A DNA stretch of 5,355 bases from Bacteroidales bacterium UBA1237 (GTDB lineage Bacteria; Bacteroidota; Bacteroidia; Bacteroidales; UBA932), in contig DBWN01000029.1 of the NCBI GenBank assembly GCA_002308935.1, positions 4,456 through 9,810 of the forward strand, written 5' to 3'. Below are positions 1 to 4,805 of this stretch, in pieces. Below the pieces are notes generated by a model, which did no database searches, was not told the DNA's origin, and worked only from the letters and a program-made list of their open reading frames with translations. Made by a program: the position numbers and the translations under genes. Within the stretch, counting starts at the first letter, position 1. Each line of letters begins with the position of its first letter.

Positions 1-137
1 GAAACGACGGTTTGTCCGCTTTCTTTTTCTCCTTAACACCCTGATTTCGAGCCGTATGTAAAGAGGCACTCATTCCTGGAAAGAGGTTCAATGTTCCTTT
101 TTGTTTCTCGGCAAGGCCTCGGATTTGTGAATATCTA

Positions 138-372
138 TCACCAGATGTGAGCCCTTCTCTCTTCGGGAAGGTACAGTTTGCAGTTTCGGTCCACCTCAAA
201 GAGGTCATACCAGAGGTCTGTGTTCATCATAACTCCGTTGGTCCTGAGGCGGGCGTGCGAGTGGACGTCTTTTTCCGGGAACTGAGCAAGTTTTTCATCG
301 CTGTGGTTCCTTAGTGCAGGAAACAATTAGCAGGGCAGCCAAAGCGGCAGGGAGGAACGTGCGTAAGTTCAT
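138..372 (-). pseudogene. Remnant of an M13 family lipoprotein metallopeptidase (internal deletion, frameshifted)
   Basis: Two pieces of one gene are visible in different frames. The first starts at ATG 372 and reads a lipoprotein signal peptide, MNLRTFLPAALAALLIVSC, followed by TKEPQR and a stop at 295. The second frame, open from about 326 to 138, reads ARLRTNGVMMNTDLWYDLFE and ends LYLPEERRAHIW-stop. Established knowledge: bacterial M13 (neprilysin/PepO-like) peptidases end this way, with HSPxxxRxNGxxxNxxxWYxxF and a final LYLxPExRxxIW, and Bacteroidota members are often lipoproteins. Such proteins are about 650-690 residues. Here only ~25 N-terminal and ~58 C-terminal residues remain, so the catalytic HExxH and ExxxD motifs are absent. 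The junction lies near 295-325 and is out of frame. I infer a single large deletion of an ancestral gene; an assembly artefact is the main alternative. A promoter-like element remains upstream at 397-428. Confidence 0.8.
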
Positions 373-396
373 ATATGATATTTTTCTTTTACCCTT

Positions 397-428
397 CAAA
401 TATAAGATTTTTGGTTCAGGCCACGAAA
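397..428 (-). promoter_or_regulatory. Bacteroides-type promoter upstream of the M13 remnant
   Basis: On the minus strand, TATATTTG at 404-397 matches the Bacteroidota -7 consensus TAnnTTTG exactly. TTTC at 428-425 is a 3-of-4 match to the -33 element TTTG, with a 20-bp spacer, which is in the normal range. Transcription would start near 390, about 18 nt before the ATG at 372. The pseudogene may therefore still be transcribed. No transcript evidence is available. Confidence 0.5.
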
Positions 429-480
429 ATGATCCAAAATCACTTGAGTGACCCCTTTTTGTCTCAAAGGAAATAATCGC

Positions 481-831
481 TTATTCTGAAACTCTTTCAA
501 ATACTATCTCAGCGTTGCCATGTTCTTTGTCCAATCCTTTTGCAGTAATAGTTGTTCTGCTGTCATTCAATGTGAGCTCACTGCTGATAATGAAAGTACC
601 GTATTGATAATTGTAAAGGTATGCTAAATCTGTATCAAGAAGGACCTTGTTCTCTTTGACCTTATATGCATAGGTACCGCCAGTCATCTGATTGGAAGAC
701 ATGAAACCATCTCGAAAAATGAGCTCCACTGAATTCCACTCCCATCTGGAACCGTCCAAGCTATGTGCGCTTTCTTTTTGGCAAGCACATATAAAGAACA
801 AAGCAATCAAGAGATAAAATATCCTTTTCAT
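481..831 (-). CDS. Small lipocalin-like lipoprotein, function unknown
   Basis: This 116-residue protein starts at ATG 831 with MKRIFYLLIALFFICAC; Cys17 is the likely lipidated residue after signal peptidase II cleavage (lipobox I-C-A-C). The mature ~100 residues alternate short beta-strand-like runs: SRWEW (28-32), VELIFRDGF (35-43), GTYAYKVKENKVLL (52-65), GTFIISSELTL (78-88) and TTITAKGL (93-100). That pattern, a WxW near the start followed by a 'GTY' strand and a closing 'LTL' strand, resembles the small lipocalin-like lipoproteins common in Bacteroidales genomes. This rests on the pattern only, with no catalytic motif. It probably sits in the outer membrane or at the cell surface. There is no Shine-Dalgarno sequence, which is normal in the phylum. 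A -7 element lies just upstream at 852-859. The coding call is firm; the fold is an inference. Confidence 0.85.
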   Translation of the reverse strand: MKRIFYLLIALFFICACQKESAHSLDGSRWEWNSVELIFRDGFMSSNQMTGGTYAYKVKENKVLLDTDLAYLYNYQYGTFIISSELTLNDSRTTITAKGLDKEHGNAEIVFERVSE

Positions 832-851
832 TGTGAATGTTTTTGTTTCAG

Positions 852-859
852 CAAAGATA
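852..859 (-). promoter_or_regulatory. -7 element TATCTTTG upstream of the 481-831 lipoprotein
   Basis: The minus strand reads TATCTTTG, an exact match to TAnnTTTG, 20 bases upstream of ATG 831. No good -33 TTTG lies at the usual 19-21 bp; the nearest is a T-rich stretch at a shorter distance. I see no convincing terminator between this site and the end of the metallopeptidase gene at 923, so read-through from upstream is also possible. Confidence 0.4.
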
Positions 860-922
860 CGAAACCCCGTTCAAGAAAAAGCCGATCTTCGTTCCTGACA
901 TTGGAGTGAAACCCTGACTTTC

Positions 923-2125
923 TCATTTCTTCCTGATCATAGTCCAGCCAGAGGTGATGACCGTGTCCCCACGGACCGAAAGCGTGTCCGACAACGGCAA
1001 CTCTACGTGACGCCAGTCACCTGTCACTTTCAGAGGATGTCCTTTGACATATCCCCAGTCAGAATAAGCCTCTCCATCATAGATGATCATGCTCCCGTCT
1101 TCCAGTTGGATCATTCCGTTGGGCGGGAACTGTATGGAAAGTTTCGGACTTTCCAACACAATGACGTTTCCAGGGGCAAACATTTTCCGGATTTCCTCAT
1201 CCCGTTCTTCCTTTTTCAACTGGAAATATTCCTCCACTTCGTCAATCGCATCAAAACCATACTTGACCTTAGCCTTTTCAACAGCATCCTCCAGATCTTC
1301 CGGAAGCTCTATCCCATATATTCTCATGACAACGGAACCAAGGTCACTATCGCCTTTCATCTCTTTTTTCCAAGGGTATCCAGACTGATCGAGGACCATC
1401 CCGTAGAGAGGACCGGATAGATAAGCGAAAGATCGGGTCAAGTTGTCCGATTCATACAAGTAGTCGAAGTAAGAGAAGTCACGGATGTAGGCCTTGTCAG
1501 ACGGAAACGCAATGCGCCGCCCGGTGTATTCTGGCAAACCTTCCAAAATCTCCAATGCACACTCGTCGGCAACAGCGTCCGGATAAAGACGCCATCTCCA
1601 GGTGCGGAAACCAAGTGCATCAACTAGGGCAGACTTCTTACGGTCTCCTTTGGACTTTACCGCTGTCTTCAGCGCATTCCACTCCAGTTTGAGCAAGGTG
1701 CGGGCATCTCTGTTTGAAAGGTGCGCATTATTGGGATTCCGGTCTGGAACGAGTCCTAACTCCGGCTGCCGGTAATGGAACATCTCGTGGATGAGGAGAA
1801 TGCTCTGAGCTCTTTCATCCCCGGGAATCGGCCACAAGACCATCGTCCAACGCTTCCCGTCCAGTTCTGTTGTGGAATTGGCGACCGGCATGTCTGCAGG
1901 GAAAACTTGTGGCGCATCCCAAACATTGCTTACAATGTTCCGGAGCGAGTCAACACCTAATACTGGAGAATAGAGATTCAGTCCCCACAGTTTTCCGTTA
2001 TCATTATTGCACAGCTTCTCTACGTGATTAAAGATGGAGGTGTCAGTTGTTTGACAACCGACAATCAATATGACAACCGACAATGATAAAAGCCTCTTCT
2101 TCATTTTTCGCATCATGTGTGCCAT
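923..2125 (-). CDS. Lipoprotein zinc metallopeptidase (HExxH, gluzincin-like), unnamed family
   Basis: The longest frame gives 400 residues. M8 (ATG 2104) is the likelier start: it yields a classic MKKRLLSLSVVILIVGC lipoprotein signal with lipobox IVGC, and it leaves room for a leader after the promoter at 2139-2169. M4 and M5 also fit. Numbered from the longest frame, H113-E-M-F-H117 is a zinc-binding HExxH. E195-G-L-P-E-Y200 resembles the EGxxEY helix that carries the third zinc ligand in gluzincins such as peptidase MA and M1 relatives. Between them lie NNAHLSNRDARTLLKLEWNA (132-151) and FRTWRWRLYPDA (173-184). FAYLSGPLYG (233-242) follows, then a charged helical stretch (277-315) and a beta-rich tail (320-400). 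As I recall, similar unnamed proteins with the HExxH...NxHL...LEW...EGLxEYTG order occur in other Bacteroidota. All expected catalytic residues are present, so it is probably an active envelope protease. The substrate is unknown. Confidence 0.85.
   Translation of the reverse strand: MAHMMRKMKKRLLSLSVVILIVGCQTTDTSIFNHVEKLCNNDNGKLWGLNLYSPVLGVDSLRNIVSNVWDAPQVFPADMPVANSTTELDGKRWTMVLWPIPGDERAQSILLIHEMFHYRQPELGLVPDRNPNNAHLSNRDARTLLKLEWNALKTAVKSKGDRKKSALVDALGFRTWRWRLYPDAVADECALEILEGLPEYTGRRIAFPSDKAYIRDFSYFDYLYESDNLTRSFAYLSGPLYGMVLDQSGYPWKKEMKGDSDLGSVVMRIYGIELPEDLEDAVEKAKVKYGFDAIDEVEEYFQLKKEERDEEIRKMFAPGNVIVLESPKLSIQFPPNGMIQLEDGSMIIYDGEAYSDWGYVKGHPLKVTGDWRHVELPLSDTLSVRGDTVITSGWTMIRKK
2052..2089. repeat. 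19-bp tandem duplication inside the metallopeptidase signal peptide
   Basis: TGACAACCGACAAT occurs at 2052-2065 and again, identically, at 2071-2084, with a 19-bp period. The remaining five bases of each unit are similar but not identical. The unit is not a multiple of three, so the same DNA is read in two frames in the signal peptide. One copy contributes SLSVV, and the other contributes IVGCQ, including the lipobox cysteine. Confidence 0.85.
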
Positions 2126-2138
2126 CTGTATCAGAAGA

Positions 2139-2169
2139 TAAAGATATGCAATCAGCGAGAATTATCAAA
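2139..2169 (-). promoter_or_regulatory. Promoter of the metallopeptidase gene
   Basis: On the minus strand, TTTG (2169-2166) is followed after 19 bp by TATCTTTA (2146-2139), 7 of 8 to TAnnTTTG. Both the sequence and the spacing fit a Bacteroidota vegetative promoter. A start near 2132 would leave only a few bases before the first possible ATG (2125) but about 28 before ATG 2104. This favours the shorter protein. Confidence 0.55.
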
Positions 2170-2171
2170 AG

Positions 2172-2220
2172 AAAGGCTTCTGCTCAGCAGTTAACACTAA
2201 TGGATGCAGGAGCTTTTTTT
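2172..2220 (+). terminator. Intrinsic-terminator-like or attenuator hairpin in the divergent spacer
   Basis: Bases 2172-2183 (AAAGGCTTCTGC) pair with 2206-2217 (GCAGGAGCTTTT) in a 12-bp stem with two G-U wobbles and a 22-nt loop, followed by a T run to 2220 and more T-rich sequence. The wobbles become A-C mismatches on the other strand, so the structure favours plus-strand RNA. A smaller CTGC-TCA-GCAG hairpin (2180-2190) would compete with it. No plus-strand gene lies immediately upstream. It could stop antisense transcription leaving the metallopeptidase region, or act as a leader attenuator for the gene at 2362. Confidence 0.4.
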
Positions 2221-2322
2221 ATTTTTCTCATTATTTTTCTATCTTGGTCAAGCCGTTGGATAATAGAAACGATCAACGGCACTGATTTGGTAAGTATATT
2301 ATCAGACAACACACTTCCCCCA

Positions 2323-2339
2323 AGCGACTTCATGTCGCT
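2323..2339 (+). promoter_or_regulatory. Leader hairpin just upstream of the 2362 gene
   Basis: AGCGAC-TTCAT-GTCGCT forms a perfect 6-bp stem with a 5-nt loop, ending 22 bases before ATG 2362. It has no U run, so it is not an intrinsic terminator. If transcribed, it would be a stable 5'-leader stem; its palindromic form would also suit a protein-binding site. The role is unknown. Confidence 0.3.
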
Positions 2340-2361
2340 AAGGAATCACTAAACACAAGTT

Positions 2362-3000
2362 ATGCTTATGAAGAAAATCGCCTGTCTCTTAGCTTTGGAG
2401 CTTGCCGTGGCTTCGGCATTCTGCTTCGATAATGGAGCAAATGCGTTTGCGGCCCACTTGACCGACAACTCCGCTTTTGCCTCTCAAGTTCAAGATACTA
2501 TGGCCCTCGGCAAACTCTATTTCGTAAATATCAAAGAGGGAGAACAGCCTGCAATGACTGCCTTGAGTTTGTTCGGTGACCGTTGCGGAACTGGGGAGTT
2601 CAACAATAAACCTTTGGCCACTGAGGGGATCCGCTCAGTTTTTGAACTTAACGAATGGATTGAGTTCTATCCTGAAGCCAATGCTGCGTCAGGCATCAAG
2701 GTGATGGTCTTCGAACACAAAGAGGATCAAGGTTTTTATCTGAAAAACACTTTGAATGACGAAACACCCGGCTATGTCCAGGAATGTGGGCTTAACAAAG
2801 ATCCCGACGATGAAACCTTCCAATGGGGGTCGTTCTACCTCCATCCTGAAGAGGTCAATCCAGGCTACTATGACTTTGTTTTCATTTTCAATGACAAGGT
2901 CTTTGCCACCATGCTCACACGTTTTTTCAAGCAAGAGGAAATTTATGAAAAATCTGATTCCGAGTTGGAAAGTTTGATGTCACAAAGTCAACCGGAATAA
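2362..3000 (+). CDS. Secreted protein of unknown function
   Basis: This 212-residue protein is the only plus-strand gene. ATG 2362 and ATG 2368 are both possible; the second gives MKKIACLL and is the more typical start. The N-terminus is a signal peptide with an AxA-type signal peptidase I site near VASA (16-19). There is no lipobox, unlike the neighbours, and a glutamate (E13) interrupts the hydrophobic core. The mature part looks like a compact beta-rich domain: GKLYFVNI (50-57), SVFELNEWIEFY (92-103), GIKVMVFEHKEDQGFYL (111-127), GSFYLHPEEVNPGYYDFVFI (156-175), then FATMLTRFFKQ (181-191) and an acidic helix SDSELESLM (198-206). Mature cysteines are C21, C75 and C142, so C75 and C142 could form a disulfide. 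I do not recognise the family. It is probably periplasmic or secreted. A strong hairpin terminator follows at 3047. Confidence 0.85.
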   Translation: MLMKKIACLLALELAVASAFCFDNGANAFAAHLTDNSAFASQVQDTMALGKLYFVNIKEGEQPAMTALSLFGDRCGTGEFNNKPLATEGIRSVFELNEWIEFYPEANAASGIKVMVFEHKEDQGFYLKNTLNDETPGYVQECGLNKDPDDETFQWGSFYLHPEEVNPGYYDFVFIFNDKVFATMLTRFFKQEEIYEKSDSELESLMSQSQPE

Positions 3001-3046
3001 AGGTTTCAGCCTGTCTGGCATTTGCCTTTTAATGGAAGCGAATCAT

Positions 3047-3082
3047 AACAATAAATCCGGCTCAGAGGCCGGATTTGTTGTT
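3047..3082. terminator. Bidirectional terminator between convergent genes
   Basis: The core is a perfect 9-bp stem, AAATCCGGC (3053-3061) with GCCGGATTT (3068-3076), and a 6-nt loop. It extends outward to 15 bp (3047-3082) with one U-G wobble on the plus-strand RNA. The plus-strand 3' arm is T-rich and ends the 2362-3000 transcript. The stem also abuts the stop codon of the 3083-3514 gene, so it can serve that gene from the other side. Confidence 0.75.
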
Positions 3083-3514
3083 TCAGTTCTGAACTTCGAT
3101 CACTTGTAGAGGTGCGTCATACTTCTTGTCAACCCTTATGAGGAGGCTTGGACGTGATGTTGAGGACATTTTTTGTCCTTTTGTCACGCTGTAGGTGTAG
3201 ACGAGGCTGTTGTTTTCTTTCATCAGGGAGACAGGGGCAAGTTTCGTTTGTACATCTGTGACGGGATACACAATAGCGATAACGAATTCTTTACTGAAAT
3301 CCAGCGGGGCTTGCTGCGAGTCCATAGTGAAACCGGCGTCGAACAGACTTTCGAAGGTTGCCTGATCCATTATCTTGTGAGAGGTCGTACTCGTGACAGT
3401 GGTAATGGAGAAATAGTATTGAACCGTCTCGAAGGGAACCGCTACAGTGTCAGGTGTCTTTTTGCAGGAGACAAGGCCGATGACAGCCAGAAGGATGAAC
3501 AGGATCTTTTTCAT
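3083..3514 (-). CDS. Lipoprotein of unknown function with a PrcB-like C-terminal pattern
   Basis: This 143-residue protein begins MKKILFILLAVIGLVSCKK; Cys17 after LVS is the lipidation site. The mature part reads as one small alpha/beta domain: a strand (VQYYFSITTV, 31-40), a helix around DQATFESLFDAGFTM (50-64), then strands DFSKEFVIAIVYPV (72-85), APVSLMKENNSLVYTYSV (93-110) and RPSLLIRVDKKYDAPLQVIE (121-140). The order 'F-xx-LF...DFSKxFVIAI...PxLLIxVDKKY' fits a lipoprotein type I associate with Bacteroidales, and loosely resembles the PrcB C-terminal domain of spirochaete protease complexes. That is a pattern impression, not a search result. No catalytic residues stand out. It has no Shine-Dalgarno sequence and lies downstream of the terminator that closes the 3637-4512 gene, so it is probably transcribed alone. 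Confidence 0.85.
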   Translation of the reverse strand: MKKILFILLAVIGLVSCKKTPDTVAVPFETVQYYFSITTVTSTTSHKIMDQATFESLFDAGFTMDSQQAPLDFSKEFVIAIVYPVTDVQTKLAPVSLMKENNSLVYTYSVTKGQKMSSTSRPSLLIRVDKKYDAPLQVIEVQN

Positions 3515-3559
3515 AACTCAAGGATTTTCCACAATAATAAGCAGATTAGACGAATTGAG

Positions 3560-3567
3560 CAAATTAA
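3560..3567 (-). promoter_or_regulatory. Possible -7 element for the 3083-3514 lipoprotein
   Basis: TTAATTTG on the minus strand is 7 of 8 to TAnnTTTG, 46 bases before ATG 3514 and just after the terminator of the preceding gene. Its upstream region overlaps that terminator's U tract and has no clear TTTG. The argument is mostly positional: the preceding gene is terminated, so a start site must lie about here. Confidence 0.3.
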
Positions 3568-3580
3568 ACGTTCCGGCATA

Positions 3581-3617
3581 AATAAAAATGCCTCCAGAAT
3601 TTCTCCTGGAGACATTT
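3581..3617 (-). terminator. Rho-independent terminator of the 3637-4512 gene
   Basis: CTCCAG (3592-3597) pairs with CTGGAG (3606-3611). Beyond one C/A mismatch, AAATG (3586-3590) pairs with CATTT (3613-3617). Read on the minus strand, the hairpin starts about 20 bases after the stop codon and runs into a U tract (TTTTTATTT at 3589-3581). This is the standard intrinsic-terminator form. Confidence 0.8.
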
Positions 3618-3636
3618 CAGTGTTTCAGCCTATCTT

Positions 3637-4512
3637 CTACTCTTCGTGAAGGTAATAGGTGAGGGTTGTGGTCAGCTTGTGGACTTCAGGTGCTGAGAAC
3701 AAGTGGAATTTTTCCATCGAGCTCTCGAATGAGCGGACGATGGTGCAAGTGGAAGGATCTCCCTCCTGAACATCAACTACAAGTGAACCCTGGAAACGGT
3801 AGTCCTTGAAGAAGGAGCTGTACCTTGTGCTCCAGTCGCAAGCAAGGGAACCGTCCTCGGCATTCTCCCATGACCATGAACCTACGTTGATCTTGCCGCC
3901 GTCATAGACGACTGCATAGGTGCCGGACTGAGTGAAGATGATTCCGGTGCACTCCTCTTCGAGGTTCTCGTTTTCTTCCTCGTCGCCAGTATCTTCATAC
4001 CACTTGGAGAAGTCACATCCCTTGGCCTCGAAGTTTATGAAACTGAAGTCATTGTAAGCCAGAGAGAAGTGGGTCTTGTCGAATATCCAATGACGGCAGA
4101 GAAGATGGTTCATCTTAGTGTCTTTCACAGTAGAGGCAAGAGTCGCCTGGACCGTGAAGGGGTCCCATCCACCGCTCTCAATGGAGATCTCGGCTTTTGC
4201 GTCAGAGAGCCAATTGATGATAATCTGGCCGAAGCCTTTGAGGTAATAGCATCCGTCAACAAAAGTGAAGTCTCCGTAAACCCATACGTCATTAAGGTCC
4301 AGATCGTCGCTCTTTGTCGGCGTAACATTCTTGGTGATGATGTATTCACCGTCAGAAGTGAGCTCAATTGAGCTGATAGGGCTGGTCTTGTCCTGGATTT
4401 CGAACTTTCCAACCGCCTGGTCACCGGTCTTGTTTTCCTTGTTGCAGGATGTGAATCCTATGAAGGCAAGAAGGGCGGCACATGAAAGTGCAAGCAATCT
4501 TTGTGCGTTCAT
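3637..4512 (-). CDS. Two-domain lipocalin-like lipoprotein, function unknown
   Basis: This 291-residue protein starts MNAQRLLALSCAALLAFIGF and reaches lipobox FTSC with Cys23 as the lipidated residue, then NKENKTGD. Two similar halves can be made out. The first (33-128) has VGKFEIQD, SIELTSDGEYIITKN (48-62) and YGDFTFVDGCYYLKGFGQII (79-98). The second (139-290) opens LCRHWIFDKTHF (138-149) and has GIIFTQSGTYAVVYDGGKIN (190-209), then GSWSWENAEDGSLACDWS (211-228). Each has a 'SxGxY' strand followed by a glycine-aromatic turn and further beta strands, as in lipocalin-like Bacteroidales lipoproteins. An acidic linker (DTGDEEENENLEEE, 174-187) sits inside the second half. Seven cysteines follow the signal peptide if Cys23 is included. 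There is no catalytic motif, and ligand binding is only a guess. Its own terminator at 3581-3617 marks it as a transcription unit. Confidence 0.85.
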   Translation of the reverse strand: MNAQRLLALSCAALLAFIGFTSCNKENKTGDQAVGKFEIQDKTSPISSIELTSDGEYIITKNVTPTKSDDLDLNDVWVYGDFTFVDGCYYLKGFGQIIINWLSDAKAEISIESGGWDPFTVQATLASTVKDTKMNHLLCRHWIFDKTHFSLAYNDFSFINFEAKGCDFSKWYEDTGDEEENENLEEECTGIIFTQSGTYAVVYDGGKINVGSWSWENAEDGSLACDWSTRYSSFFKDYRFQGSLVVDVQEGDPSTCTIVRSFESSMEKFHLFSAPEVHKLTTTLTYYLHEE

Positions 4513-4570
4513 ACTGAATGATATTTAATGTTTATAGCTGTTGTCTGGAGGTTGATATTACAGGTATTAA

Positions 4571-4578
4571 CAAATATC
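4571..4578 (-). promoter_or_regulatory. Weak -7-like element upstream of the two-domain lipoprotein
   Basis: GATATTTG on the minus strand is 7 of 8 to TAnnTTTG, 59 bases before ATG 4512. No TTTG lies at the expected -33 distance. It is the best candidate I can find in this spacer. Confidence 0.25.
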
Positions 4579-4642
4579 AAGCCTTTCGGCTGTCTGCGAG
4601 TATAATTTTTTTTGTCATTATCCGCAAAATCAATCATTCTTT

Positions 4643-4661
4643 TCAATCAGACTCTGATTGA
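4643..4661. promoter_or_regulatory. Perfect palindrome, possible operator
   Basis: TCAATCAG-ACT-CTGATTGA is a perfect inverted repeat with 8-bp arms and a 3-bp spacer. A further half-site, CAATCAT, lies at 4631-4637. It is in the AT-rich spacer between the PepSY-like gene and the two-domain lipoprotein, about 130 bases upstream of the latter's start and outside both terminators. The 19-bp size and short spacer suit a dimeric regulator; no U tract follows, so it is unlikely to be a terminator. Apart from this site, the weak -7 element and the terminator at 4739-4777, I see nothing convincing in the 293-base spacer 4513-4805. Confidence 0.4.
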
Positions 4662-4738
4662 TAGCGTTTTGTCGTGTTCTGATAATTTGCTGATTTTGGA
4701 CATCCTTAGTCGACTTTTTCGGTGGTTCGATTATTCAC

Positions 4739-4777
4739 AAAAAACTGAAGGCCACCTGCTGGTTGCGGGTGACCTTC
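4739..4777 (-). terminator. Rho-independent terminator of the PepSY-like lipoprotein gene
   Basis: GAAGGCCACCTGC (4747-4759) pairs with GCGGGTGACCTTC (4765-4777) around a 5-nt loop. One position is a G-U wobble and one a mismatch when read as minus-strand RNA. The minus strand then runs into six U residues (4744-4739). It begins about 28 bases after the stop codon of the gene at 4806. Confidence 0.8.
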
Positions 4778-4805
4778 GACTTTGTTGAATCTTCAGGTAT
4801 CTGGA

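Noticed and set aside
1..137. A minus-strand frame open to the left edge (includes MSASLHTARNQG from ATG 73)
   Set aside because: It overlaps the C-terminal end of the M13 remnant, has no recognisable motif, and is too short to judge at the window edge. I see no supported feature in 1-137.
440..451. Short inverted repeat TCACTTGAGTGA after the 481-831 gene
   Set aside because: The stem is only 4-5 bp, and no proper U tract follows on the minus strand, where a terminator would be needed.
1007..1420. Plus-strand frame of 137 codons opposite the metallopeptidase
   Set aside because: It lies entirely antisense to a gene with clear motifs and has no domain or signal of its own.
3173..3649. Plus-strand frame of 158 codons opposite the 3083-3514 lipoprotein
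   Set aside because: It runs antisense through a clear lipoprotein gene and through a terminator hairpin, so it is a chance frame.
4509..4637. A 42-codon minus-strand frame whose TGA overlaps the ATG of the two-domain lipoprotein
   Set aside because: The composition looks random (Asn/Lys/Ile-rich from AT-rich DNA), it would start upstream of the likely promoter, and nothing else supports translation.
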